Shown in pieces: positions 6,644 to 16,694 of a stretch of DNA of 37,339 nucleotides. The position numbers and the translations under genes were made by a program. Each line of letters opens with the position of its first letter. Within the stretch, counting starts at the first letter, position 1. The notes under the pieces were generated by a model. That model worked only from the letters and a program-made list of their open reading frames with translations, made no database searches and had not been told where the DNA came from. Origin of the DNA: Bradyrhizobium valentinum (GTDB lineage: Bacteria > Pseudomonadota > Alphaproteobacteria > Rhizobiales > Xanthobacteraceae); contig NZ_LLXX01000096.1 in the NCBI RefSeq assembly GCF_001440405.1, positions 42,065-79,403 of the forward strand, written 5' to 3'.

Positions 6644-9600
6644 TTACCCCAGCCGTCCTGCCGCATGCGCGAGCAGGGTGTAGACGAGGCCCGTCTCCGA
6701 GGTGAGGTGGCCGCGCAGGGCTTGCGGTCCGCGATCCTCGCGCGCGACTTCGTCGAGCAGCCGTTCGAACTCGGCGATATAGCGGTCGACCGTCTGCTTG
6801 AAGCTGCGGTCGGCGCGATATTTGCGGGCGACTTCATCGAACGCCTTCTGGCCGGCCGGCGTGTAGAGCCGCTTGGAGAACGCCTTGCTCTCGCCGCGCT
6901 GGTAGCGATCCCACATTTCGGCGGCGAGGTTGCGATCCATCAGCCGGCCGATGTCGAGCGACAGCGACTCCAGCGGATTGGCCGGGCTCTGTGGCACGCG
7001 GCCACGGGGAGCCTCGCGTCCCGTACCGGCGTCGGTGCGATGGAGCAGGTCGGACAGCCACCCGTCGCGTCCGGCATCCTGGCTCACCGGGCTCACCGGT
7101 GGGGCTTCGGTGCGACGCTGGGCGGGCAGGCCGAGATCCGGCGGGGGCAGGGTCGATGCGCTGCCGGCATCGCGCATGCGCACTTCATTGCGGCCGCCGG
7201 CGGCGGCTGCCATCACAGGCTCTTCCTGGCGTTGCACGCTGGCGCGGCCGGAGGTCACGACGTCGAGCCCGCGGCCATGATGGGCGACGATGCGGTTGAG
7301 CTCGGCGAGCGCCTCGATCTGGTCGACGATCACCTTGCGCATCTGCGCGGTGTTGTCGGCGGCCTCCTGCGGCATTTCCAGCACGCCGCGGCGCAACTCG
7401 TTGCGGGTCGCCTCGAGCTCCTGATGCATCTCGGCCGCCATCTGCTTCATGGACTGCACCATCGCAGCGAACTTCTCGGTCGACTGCTTGAACATCGCAT
7501 CGGTTTCATGCGTGCTCTGCTGGTACAGATCGTTCATGGCGTCGAGGGTCTGTTGCCGCTCGTTCTCGGCCGCAGCGCGCACGGCTTCGAACTGGCGGCT
7601 GATCGCCGCCGATCCGGCGCCGGCGGTTTCCGCGACCACGCGCGCGATATCGCGGGCGCGTTCCTCCGCCGCGGCGAGGGATTCGTCGAGCAGGCCGGTG
7701 AAGCGTGACAGGCGCTGGTCGAGGTCGGTGGTGCGCAGGTCGATCGTGGTCACCAGCGAGTCAAGCTGCGACTTGCGGTCGGCGACCGATGTCGATGTGG
7801 AGCGGTTAGCCTGTTCGACCACGCCGGCCGCTTCGACCAGCGACTTGCCGTGTTTTTCGAACTCGCTCGACAGCGCGCCGAGATCTTCCAGCGCCTTCGA
7901 GGTCTTGGTATTGAAGACGGTGAGCTGGTCTTCCAGGGTCTGCGTGGCGACCCCGTTGTGGGCGGTGACGTCGTTCATGGCGGAGACGAAGTCGGCCACG
8001 CGGGTCACCAGCGCGCGCTCCAGCGAGTTGAGATTGTCGTGGGCGCCGGTCAGCACTTCCTGCAGCAGGATGTTGCCTTCGCGCAGTCGCTCGAACAGCG
8101 CTACTGTGTCGGTGCGCAGGATCTTGCTGGTCTCCTGCATTTCGGTGACGGCGGCGATCGAAACCTGACGCGACTGGTCGATGGCCGAGCGCGACGACTG
8201 CTCGAGATCCTTCAGCGATTTGGCTACCGCGCCGGTGGCGAGGTCGCCTGCGGACGTAATCGTGCGCGCGACTTCCGAGCCGTGGGTCGACATCGATTGC
8301 GAGAACGCCTGGCCGCGGGTTTCGATCGACTTCAGGGCGTCGGCGGTGACGCGGTCGATGTCGGTCGTGAGTTGCGTGGTCCTGGCGCTCAGCGCCTCGA
8401 CCAGCGATCCGCGGCGACTGTCGACGATCTGCGCCAGACGATCGGTCTGCTGCTGAACATAGGTGACGATTTCGTCGGTCTTGCCGGTCATCGTCGAGCC
8501 GAAATTGCTACTCGCAGCGAGCACCGAACGCTCGATATCGGCCGAGGTCGATTTGACCTTGGTGCTGACCTCGTTCGTCGCGGCGATCAGCGCGCTCTGT
8601 GCGTTCTGCGCAGTGGTCTGGATGGTGTCGGTCGTGCTGGCGGTGACGACGCCGAGCGAACGCTCCATATCGCCGGCGATCGCCTTGATCTGGTTAGCGG
8701 CCTCGGCGGAGGTCGCCGACAGCGAGCTCTGGGCTTCGCGCGCGGTGCCGAGGATGGCGGCGGCGGTTTCGGCGCCGACCGCGGTCAGGGTGCGTTCGAC
8801 ATCGATCGCCAGCGATTTGACGTGGTTGGCGGCTTCCGAAGATGCCGTCATCAGCGTGTTCTGCGCTTCGCGCGCGCCCGTCGTGATCGACTCAGCAGTG
8901 GCGTTGCCGGCCATCGAGAGCGAACGCTCCATATCGGCTGCGAGCGACTTGACCTGGCTCGATGCGTCGGCGGACGCGTTCATGAGGGTGCTCTGGGCCT
9001 CGCGGGCGCCTGCCGTGATCGCCTCGGCGGTCGCCGTTCCGGCGCTCGACAGCGAACGCTGCACGTCGGCTGCGAGCGACTTGACCTGATTGGCGGCTTC
9101 CGTGGAGGCGGCGACCAGCGTGCTCTGGGCTTCGCGGGCGCCCGCGGTGACGGCCTCGGCCGTTGCCGTTCCGGCGAGCGAAAGCGAACGCTCGACGTCG
9201 GAGGCGAGCGACTTGACCTGGCTTGCTGCGTCCGTGGACGCGGCAACCAGCGTGGTCTGCGCCTCGCGCGCGCCTGATAGAACCGATGCGGCCGTGGCAT
9301 CGCCTGCGGCCGAGAGGGTGCGCTCGACGTCGGCGGCGAGAGATTTGATCTGCGAGGCAGCCTCGGAGGAGGCCGACACCAGCGTGGTTTGGGCTTCCTG
9401 GGCGCTGGTCAGGATCGAATTGGCCGCGCCGGTGCCGACAGCGACGAGGGAGGCTTCGACCTCGGCCGACGTCAGTTTCAACTGCGCGCCGACATCGGAG
9501 GAAACCGTCAGCAGCGCTTGCTGCGCGGAGCGTGCGCCGGTCTGGATGGTCTCGGCGGTATTGACCACGAGGTTGGTCAGCGAACGCTCGGCATCCTCGA

Positions 9601-11974
9601 CATGCGACTTGATGCCGGAGGACAGCATTTCGGCGCGCGACATCAGGTCTTCGCTGGCCTGGCGGCCGCTGCTTTCGATCCGGCCCGCCACGGCTTCGAT
9701 GCGCGAGCCGAGCAGATCCTCGAACTGCGCAACGCGGGTGTCGATATCGCTGGCAATGGCGCCAACCCGGGTCTCGATGCCGTTGGCGAGGTCGCCGACC
9801 CGGGTCTCGATGCCGCTGGCGAGGCCGGTGACCCGCGTCTCGAGTCCACTGGCGATGTCGCCGACCCGCGTCTCAATGCCCTGATGAATTTCCTGGAACC
9901 GCGCCTGGATGGTGTCGGTCAGATAGGCGCTGCGGCCGTCGAGGGTTTCGGTGACATTGGCAATGCGATGGTCGACCGCTGCAATCGCCTGCGCGGTGCC
10001 CTCGGTCAGCGAGGAGGTGAGCAGGCTGAGCCGCTGGTCGATCGACTGGATCGCCTGTGCCGCGCCGTCGGTCAGCGAGCCCGTCAGCGTGCTGAGGCGG
10101 TTGTCGATGGTTTCGGTGACGGATTTGGCTCGGCTATCGAACGTCGTCTCGAGCGATTGCAAACGGCCGTCGACGGTCTCATCGAACCACTTGATCTTGT
10201 TTTCGAGCGAGGCGTCGAGGTTGCTGACGCGGGTGCCGAGCGTGGTTTCGAACTGCAACAGGCGCTGATCGAGCGAAGCGGTGATCTCGCCGCTGTTCGC
10301 GACCAGGCGGGTGTCGAAAGTGTCGACGTAATTTTTCAGGCTGTCGCCGATCTCCTGGGTACGCTGGCCCATGCGCTCGACGATGTCGCCGCCAAAAGTT
10401 TTGACAGTGCGATCGAACTCCGAGATGTGACGCGTGATCAGCGCGCCCAGCGTGCCGCTGTCGCGGGCGAACTTTTCCGCGAGCTCCGAGCCCTGGTTCT
10501 TCACCAGTTCGTCGAAGGCGCTCATCTGCAGCGCGAGGCTGTCGTGCGCGTTCTCGGTCTGGCTGATCACCTTGGCGACCAGCGTGTTGACGGTCACGTC
10601 GAGCGCGTCGCTGGCCTTGTCACCGGAGGAGAGGATGCGGCTCGCCAGGCGGTTGCCGGCATCGTCGATCTTGCTGACGAGATCGCCCGAGCGCAGCTCG
10701 AGTTCGAGCAGCAGCGAGTCGGAGGAATTCTTCAGGGAGTCGTGGACCTGCTCGGTGCGGTCGGAGATGCCGTCTACGATGGTCGATGAGCGCTGTTCGA
10801 ATTCGCCGGTGATACGGTCGATGCGTTCGTTCAGCATCTCATGGACGCGGTCGGCGAGATCGACGAACTCGTCGTGGACGTGGCCGGTCTTGAAGTTGAG
10901 GCTGGTGGTCAGCCGCTCGGAGGCGTCGAGCACGGCGCGCGTGGTCTCGGCGCTGGCTTCCTCGAGGCGGTCGAGCAGGTCGCCGCCGCGCTCGCCGAGC
11001 GCGAGGATCATGTTGTCGCCGGCATTGCTCAGCGCGCTCGTGATGTGCTGGCCGCGCTCTTCCAGCGCGCCGGTGATGCTTTTTGCGACCTCGTCGACGC
11101 GCGAGGCGATCGCGTCCGAGATCAGTGCGATGTCGTGGCGCAGATCGATCTGGACGCCGGAAATGGCGCTGCGAACCTGCTCGGCCTGGCCGACCAGATT
11201 GTCGCGCTGATGGGCGATGTCCTGCAGCAGCGCGCGAATGCGCACTTCGTTGTCGGAATAGGCGCGCTCGAGTGCTGCGACTTCATTGGCGACGAGCGTT
11301 TCGAGTTCACCGGCGCGCGCGATCGCGCGCTCGACGCCGTCGCCCATCGCAGCGACTTCGCGGCGAATTGCCTGACCGACGGTCACCATCGAATCGGCGG
11401 CAGCTCCTTCGGGCTCGGAAAAGCGGATCGCGACCTGCGCCATCGACTGCGCGATCATCCGCATTTCCTGGCCGCGCCAGGCGAGGCTGGCGAGGAAGTA
11501 AAACAACAGCACCGGCGCGAAGAACAATGCGGCAAGGCCGGCGAGCACCAGTACGCCGCCGCTCTGTCCGATTGCCGCCTGCAGCGAGGGCAGGAAGGCT
11601 GCGGTCAAGAGAGCGCAGCCGACGATCCAGACGCCGCCGAAGATGCTGGCAAGCGTGTAAACGCTGCGGGCAGGGCGGTTCTTCTGGATCGCCTGCAGAA
11701 TTTGTCCGATGGTTTCGCGATCGTCATTGGCGGCGCGACGGGGGCTGCGCGGTTCCTCAATCGGATCGAACACCTGGCGCCCCGCGCTTCCGCGCGTGTC
11801 GAACGGCGTTTCGGAGTAGCTTGGCGCGGCGGAGGGCATGGTCGGCGGCGTGAGTTCGCTGCCGGTCGGACTTCGGCTGCTGTCGACGCTCGTATCGCTG
11901 ATGTTGAGCGCTTCCTGAATGGCGGAGAGCGCGACTTCAGTGGGATCTTTGACCTTCTTGGGATTGTTCGCCAT
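6644..11974 (-). CDS. Giant two-TM coiled-coil repeat protein, candidate Growth Pole Ring (GPR/RgsE)-like
   Basis: A 1776-residue protein. Residues 1-100 are a polar, Pro/Ser-rich cytoplasmic region. Two membrane helices lie at about 104-128 and 141-164. Then come more than 1300 residues of continuous helix with hendecad periodicity: two 22-residue units from residue 623, five 11-residue units (GIETRVGDIAS type) from 699, and eight 44-residue units (GAREAQSTLVAASTEAA type) from 813. The C-terminal ~110 residues form a distinct conserved-looking domain (MWDRYQRGESKAFSKRLYTPAGQKAFDEVARKY, split here for description). Size, two N-terminal TMs and apolipoprotein-like helix repeats recall the Agrobacterium GPR protein (about 2100 residues, a ring at the growing pole) and Sinorhizobium RgsE. 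That link is by architecture from memory, not alignment. It is divergent from the HPt gene through a CtrA-like promoter region. Generic annotations such as kinesin or apolipoprotein would be misleading. Confidence 0.85.
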   Translation of the reverse strand: MANNPKKVKDPTEVALSAIQEALNISDTSVDSSRSPTGSELTPPTMPSAAPSYSETPFDTRGSAGRQVFDPIEEPRSPRRAANDDRETIGQILQAIQKNRPARSVYTLASIFGGVWIVGCALLTAAFLPSLQAAIGQSGGVLVLAGLAALFFAPVLLFYFLASLAWRGQEMRMIAQSMAQVAIRFSEPEGAAADSMVTVGQAIRREVAAMGDGVERAIARAGELETLVANEVAALERAYSDNEVRIRALLQDIAHQRDNLVGQAEQVRSAISGVQIDLRHDIALISDAIASRVDEVAKSITGALEERGQHITSALSNAGDNMILALGERGGDLLDRLEEASAETTRAVLDASERLTTSLNFKTGHVHDEFVDLADRVHEMLNERIDRITGEFEQRSSTIVDGISDRTEQVHDSLKNSSDSLLLELELRSGDLVSKIDDAGNRLASRILSSGDKASDALDVTVNTLVAKVISQTENAHDSLALQMSAFDELVKNQGSELAEKFARDSGTLGALITRHISEFDRTVKTFGGDIVERMGQRTQEIGDSLKNYVDTFDTRLVANSGEITASLDQRLLQFETTLGTRVSNLDASLENKIKWFDETVDGRLQSLETTFDSRAKSVTETIDNRLSTLTGSLTDGAAQAIQSIDQRLSLLTSSLTEGTAQAIAAVDHRIANVTETLDGRSAYLTDTIQARFQEIHQGIETRVGDIASGLETRVTGLASGIETRVGDLANGIETRVGAIASDIDTRVAQFEDLLGSRIEAVAGRIESSGRQASEDLMSRAEMLSSGIKSHVEDAERSLTNLVVNTAETIQTGARSAQQALLTVSSDVGAQLKLTSAEVEASLVAVGTGAANSILTSAQEAQTTLVSASSEAASQIKSLAADVERTLSAAGDATAASVLSGAREAQTTLVAASTDAASQVKSLASDVERSLSLAGTATAEAVTAGAREAQSTLVAASTEAANQVKSLAADVQRSLSSAGTATAEAITAGAREAQSTLMNASADASSQVKSLAADMERSLSMAGNATAESITTGAREAQNTLMTASSEAANHVKSLAIDVERTLTAVGAETAAAILGTAREAQSSLSATSAEAANQIKAIAGDMERSLGVVTASTTDTIQTTAQNAQSALIAATNEVSTKVKSTSADIERSVLAASSNFGSTMTGKTDEIVTYVQQQTDRLAQIVDSRRGSLVEALSARTTQLTTDIDRVTADALKSIETRGQAFSQSMSTHGSEVARTITSAGDLATGAVAKSLKDLEQSSRSAIDQSRQVSIAAVTEMQETSKILRTDTVALFERLREGNILLQEVLTGAHDNLNSLERALVTRVADFVSAMNDVTAHNGVATQTLEDQLTVFNTKTSKALEDLGALSSEFEKHGKSLVEAAGVVEQANRSTSTSVADRKSQLDSLVTTIDLRTTDLDQRLSRFTGLLDESLAAAEERARDIARVVAETAGAGSAAISRQFEAVRAAAENERQQTLDAMNDLYQQSTHETDAMFKQSTEKFAAMVQSMKQMAAEMHQELEATRNELRRGVLEMPQEAADNTAQMRKVIVDQIEALAELNRIVAHHGRGLDVVTSGRASVQRQEEPVMAAAAGGRNEVRMRDAGSASTLPPPDLGLPAQRRTEAPPVSPVSQDAGRDGWLSDLLHRTDAGTGREAPRGRVPQSPANPLESLSLDIGRLMDRNLAAEMWDRYQRGESKAFSKRLYTPAGQKAFDEVARKYRADRSFKQTVDRYIAEFERLLDEVAREDRGPQALRGHLTSETGLVYTLLAHAAGRLG
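8483..9538 (-). repeat. Eight 132-bp in-frame tandem repeats in the GPR-like gene
   Basis: Eight consecutive units of exactly 44 residues (four hendecads), starting at GARSAQQALL and ending at FGSTMTG. The conserved core is GAREAQxTLxxAS..A.xQVKSLAxDVERSL. The middle units are most alike and the outer ones more diverged, as expected from duplication from the centre. Confidence 0.9.
9716..9880 (-). repeat. Five 33-bp in-frame tandem repeats in the GPR-like gene
   Basis: Five consecutive 11-residue units: GIETRVGDIAS, GLETRVTGLAS, GIETRVGDLAN, GIETRVGAIAS, and DIDTRVAQFED. Units are exactly 33 bases, in frame and without spacers. The first four are nearly identical and read as amphipathic hendecad coiled coil. 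Confidence 0.9.
9977..10108 (-). repeat. Two 66-bp in-frame repeats in the GPR-like gene
   Basis: Two consecutive units encode 22 residues each (IDNRLSTLTGSLTDGAAQAI.. and IDQRLSLLTSSLTEGTAQAI..), with a degenerate third start VDHRIANVTETL. 22 is twice the 11-residue hendecad. Confidence 0.75.
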
Positions 11975-12372
11975 GTTCAGTCCGAGCCCTCTTAACTTTA
12001 CGCGTCCAGCCGTTCTTGCAAAAAAGCCCCCGCAAGCTCGAAGCCGGATTCATAAACCCCCGCAGACGCAAGGCGTGCCCCGCCGGCACCTTGTCCGCCA
12101 CATCCGCAAACATCCTATTGGCTGAGCGATACGAATGAAATGGCCGCGATTAAGACATTCTTAATCATCCTTAATCATCGTTAACAGCTTTGTTTCTTAA
12201 GGCCTTAAGGATGCACAAATTTCTGGAACCGGATCGCCGATAAAGGCGGATTGTCGGCAAAAACAAGGCGAAGCCGCGGCAAATTCGAAGAACGTTCCGT
12301 TAACTCTGTCGTGGTTGGCTGACGAAAAGCCCCTCCGAGAATCAGTGCAGGGGCGATCCGGACCCTAGGCCA
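11975..12372. promoter_or_regulatory. Divergent promoter region between GPR-like gene and HPt gene, with CtrA-like TTAA array
   Basis: A 398-base gene-free region, AT-rich in its middle. It holds TTAA at 12150, 12161, 12171 and 12181. The first pair, TTAAGACATTCTTAA (12150-12164), fits the CtrA box TTAA-N7-TTAA exactly. The others are spaced ten bases apart as TTAATCATCC/TTAATCATCG direct repeats ending in TTAAC. A perfect 14-base palindrome CTTAAGGCCTTAAG lies at 12196-12209. On the leader side of the GPR-like gene a hairpin could form from CAAG/GTGCC (12069-12079) and GGCAC/CTTG (12085-12093). No sigma-70 boxes could be fixed with confidence. CtrA binding is inferred from the motif. Confidence 0.6.
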
Positions 12373-12750
12373 ATGCCGCTTCATCTCGAACGGGTAGAAT
12401 GGATGCCATCGCCACCGCTGGCTCCCGACGACGGGCCGATCGATTTCGAACATCTGCAACGGATGACGCTCGGCGATGCCGGTATCGAGCATGAGGTGTT
12501 GACGATGTTTTTGGCCCAATCGGCAAGACTCGTGCGCAACCTCGCCGCCATGCCGTCTGATGCCGGCGCGCTGGTGCACACGCTCAAGGGCTCGGCCCGC
12601 GCGATCGGCGCCTTTGCCGTCGCCGATGCCGCCGCGCGGCTAGAGGCGGTCATCACCGGTCGCTCCGACCCGTCCGCTGCGCTCGCGGAACTCAACGAGG
12701 CGGTCGAGCAGGCGCGGGCAGCGATCGAGGCGGTTCTGCGCCGTTCCTGA
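12373..12750 (+). CDS. HPt-domain histidine phosphotransfer protein
   Basis: A 125-residue single-domain protein. It has the HPt signature HTLKGSARAIGA with the phospho-accepting His at residue 69, followed by helices rich in Ala/Glu. HPt proteins carry a phosphoryl group between receiver domains in multistep relays and act in the cytoplasm. No histidine kinase or response regulator is adjacent, so partners are unknown. It is divergent from the GPR-like gene, sharing the TTAA-box region. ATG 12373 is used; ATG 12403 (residue 11) is an equally usable start that leaves the domain intact. Confidence 0.85.
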   Translation: MPLHLERVEWMPSPPLAPDDGPIDFEHLQRMTLGDAGIEHEVLTMFLAQSARLVRNLAAMPSDAGALVHTLKGSARAIGAFAVADAAARLEAVITGRSDPSAALAELNEAVEQARAAIEAVLRRS

Positions 12751-12888
12751 GCGGAAAGCGCTCCGTATTGGTGAAAATCACGGTAAAGTGCCGCTTCAGC
12801 TTTTCGTCCCGACCGCTGGCGCTGTGCGGATCGACCCGTTATAGGACTGCCGGGACCTTCCTTACATATTCCGGCAGCACGAGCGATC

Positions 12889-13209
12889 ATGGCCAAAATC
12901 CACTTTGTCGACCATACCGGCGAAAAACGAACCATTGAAGTCGAGAACGGCGCGACCGTGATGGAAGCTGCGATCCGCAACGCCATTCCGGGCATCGAGG
13001 CCGAATGCGGCGGCGCTTGTGCCTGCGCGACCTGCCACGTCTATGTCGACGAAGCCTGGCGCGAGAAGGTCGGCTCTCCGACCCCGATGGAAGAAGACAT
13101 GCTGGACTTCGGTTTCGACGTGCGGCCGAACTCGCGCCTGTCGTGCCAGATCAAGGTGAGCGACGACCTCGACGGTCTGGTGGTATCGACGCCGGAACGG
13201 CAGGCCTGA
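12889..13209 (+). CDS. [2Fe-2S] ferredoxin, adrenodoxin/FdVI type
   Basis: A 106-residue soluble ferredoxin. The cluster ligands are C40, C46, C49 and C86 (C-x5-C-x2-C...C) in [16 protein letters not shown] and RLSCQIKV; C44 is an extra cysteine. The motif places it in the putidaredoxin/adrenodoxin/FdVI class, which passes single electrons to P450s or to iron-sulfur assembly. The start ATG 12889 follows a potential hairpin (CTGCCGG 12847-12853, CCGGCAG 12871-12877). A ferredoxin-NADP reductase gene lies 1.7 kb downstream on the same strand and is a plausible electron donor. From memory, a similar ferredoxin/reductase proximity exists in Rhodopseudomonas. Confidence 0.92.
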   Translation: MAKIHFVDHTGEKRTIEVENGATVMEAAIRNAIPGIEAECGGACACATCHVYVDEAWREKVGSPTPMEEDMLDFGFDVRPNSRLSCQIKVSDDLDGLVVSTPERQA

Positions 13210-13223
13210 GGTCGCAAAGACAT

Positions 13224-14329
13224 TCAGCGCGCTCCGGCGTTGGCGGTCGCTGCGAGATGATCGTCGACCGCATATAGCGCGCAATCGGGCGCGTGTTCCG
13301 CGCAGGCGGCGAGGGCAGCTTCCGTCGCTTCGCGCTCCGATCGGCGCCCGCTGCGGAAAGCGAAAGCTCCCTTTGGCGAGACGGCAAAGGCCCGGTGCGG
13401 GCTGGCGGAGAGATAATCGGCAAATCCCGCGCGCCCCTTGTCGCGCAATTGTTGCGGCGGCGGCAGCGGCGATGGCGTCGGCATCGCGGCGATATCGCGC
13501 GTTCCCAGATTTTGATCGCGCAGGAAGCCATCCACCGCGGGCGTCCAGAGCGGTATCGCGCGCGAAAACAGAGAATGGCCGTCATCGCCATGTGGCGGGA
13601 AATCGACGAATTGCGCCCGCCCGCCGGCGTCGGTAAACGCCGCGAGCATTCTGTGCACCAGTTCGGGCCCGAAGAACTTGTCGTTCTGCGCGTAGATCCA
13701 CAGCGTCGGAATCCGCGACGTCTTGCCTAGCGTGGCGAAGGCGCGGACCAGCGCATCCTCGTCGCAGACGTCATTGTCGGCGCGCGAACCGCGGCCACCG
13801 GCGAAGTTGATCACGGCGGCGAGTCCCGGCGGGGGATTGGCGGTCAGCGCGATGGAAGCGAAGCCACCAGCCGAGACGCCGACCGCGATCATGCCACTGG
13901 TCGAAACATCGGTCCGGCTGCTCATGGCTTCGATTGCCGCGCGCAGATCGCTGGCCGACTGCCGTGCCGCACGCAAATATTCGCGTTGGCCACACGGGCC
14001 GCTGCTCTCGGCATATCTGCCATCGGAATCGCCATAGCCCCTGCGCATGAACACCAGTGCCGCAAAACCGCGCCGGGCGAATTCAAGGGCTTGCCGATAG
14101 GATCTATACGGCGACATCGGCGCCCGCGCCGCCCCATCGCGCGGCGCCCCGTGGCTGATCAAGGCGAGTGGATAGCGGCGCGCGCCCGAAGGCCGCAACA
14201 GCATCGCTTCAAGTCCGCGCGGGCCCGCGGCCTCCATCGGAATACGCAGGTCCTCCCGATGGAACGGCTCGGCCGCGGCAGGCTGCATCGCGATGCCGAC
14301 GATCAGGGCCGCCAACATAGCCGCGCGCG

Positions 14330-14333
<4 letters not shown>
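13224..14333 (-). CDS. Exported alpha/beta hydrolase (dienelactone-hydrolase-like) with extra C-terminal domain
   Basis: A 369-residue protein. An N-terminal signal peptide (about 1-21, ending AAAEP) sends it to the periplasm. The hydrolase fold shows an HGAPRDG oxyanion-type segment, the nucleophile Ser154 in GVSAGG, Asp218 in AQNDKFFG, and His253 in DDGHSLF. Residues about 295-365 form an added module (HRAFAVSPKGAFAFRSGRRSE, then ALAACAEHAPDCALYAVDD) that resembles DUF4189-like sequences; it is joined by a Pro-rich linker. The substrate is unknown, probably an ester. Its ATG overlaps the stop of the upstream thioesterase remnant by four bases (ATGA), so the two were once a coupled operon. 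Confidence 0.85.
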
Positions 14334-15960
<1,627 letters not shown>

Positions 15961-16085
15961 TTCCCAAAAAAATGACGGTTGGGCTCGCGGAGCTTTGCCG
16001 GTCTGCGCGGCGATCGTTACTGGAACCGTCCGCGAAATGGCCTTAGTCTGCGGCCATTGATTTAGGGGATTGATCAGGTGATCAC

Positions 16086-16694
16086 ATGCGCAAGCTAGCC
16101 GGATTTCAACTGATACTCCCGATCGTCATCGGGCTCGCGTTTACAGGGGAACTCGCCGCGCAGCCGGTGGAACCCTCTGCGGCCGGGCTGTGGGAGAAGA
16201 TCGAGAAGGGCAAGCCGGTCGGATGGTTTCTGGTGGTCGATCGCAACGGCACCTTCGAAGGCGTGTTCGCCAAGCTCTTTATGGAGCCCGGCGATGCTCC
16301 CAATCCGATCTGCTCGAAATGCACCGACGATCGAAAGGATGCGCCGTGGCTTGGGCTCTCCTTCATCCGCGACATGAAGCGCGAGGGATTGAAGTACGAG
16401 AACGGCAATGTGCTCGATCCGCGCGATGGCAAGATCTACAAGGCCAAGATGACGCTCAGTCCCGATGGGCAGACGTTGACGATGCGCGGCTATCTCGGCA
16501 TCTCGCTGTTGGGCAAGGATGAGATCTGGACGCGCCTGCCGGACACGGCGATAGCGCAGCTCGATCCCGCTATCATCGCAAAATACCTGCCCGCGCACGC
16601 TGCAGCGATGAAGCAGCCGGCCGGTGCGGCAAAGGCCCCTGCAGCGCCCAAGAAGACCACGACGCCAGCGCCTGCTCCAGTTCCTGCGCGCTAG
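16086..16694 (+). CDS. DUF2147 secreted protein
   Basis: A 202-residue protein with a signal peptide (about 1-25, [16 protein letters not shown]). The body shows the DUF2147 pattern: [26 protein letters not shown], then [59 protein letters not shown] CxxC pair sits in ICSKC. The last ~40 residues are Ala/Pro/Lys-rich and probably disordered. The family is periplasmic and of unknown function, possibly lipocalin-like. The ribosome site is AGGTGA at 16076-16081. Its last four bases overlap the convergent SGNH hydrolase gene. Confidence 0.85.
   Translation: MRKLAGFQLILPIVIGLAFTGELAAQPVEPSAAGLWEKIEKGKPVGWFLVVDRNGTFEGVFAKLFMEPGDAPNPICSKCTDDRKDAPWLGLSFIRDMKREGLKYENGNVLDPRDGKIYKAKMTLSPDGQTLTMRGYLGISLLGKDEIWTRLPDTAIAQLDPAIIAKYLPAHAAAMKQPAGAAKAPAAPKKTTTPAPAPVPAR

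Noticed and set aside
8483..9880. Regular repeats as a possible CRISPR array
   Set aside because: Units abut without spacers, are in frame and encode hendecads.
7850..11995. Long plus-strand frames (about 380-475 residues) opposite the giant gene
   Set aside because: They lie antisense to a clear coiled-coil gene, are Arg/Gly/Asp-rich nonsense and arise because the repeat codons leave the other strand free of stops.
16022..16050. GGAAC upstream of the DUF2147 gene as an EcfG promoter
   Set aside because: No GTT at 16-17 bases; the nearest GTC is at 19.
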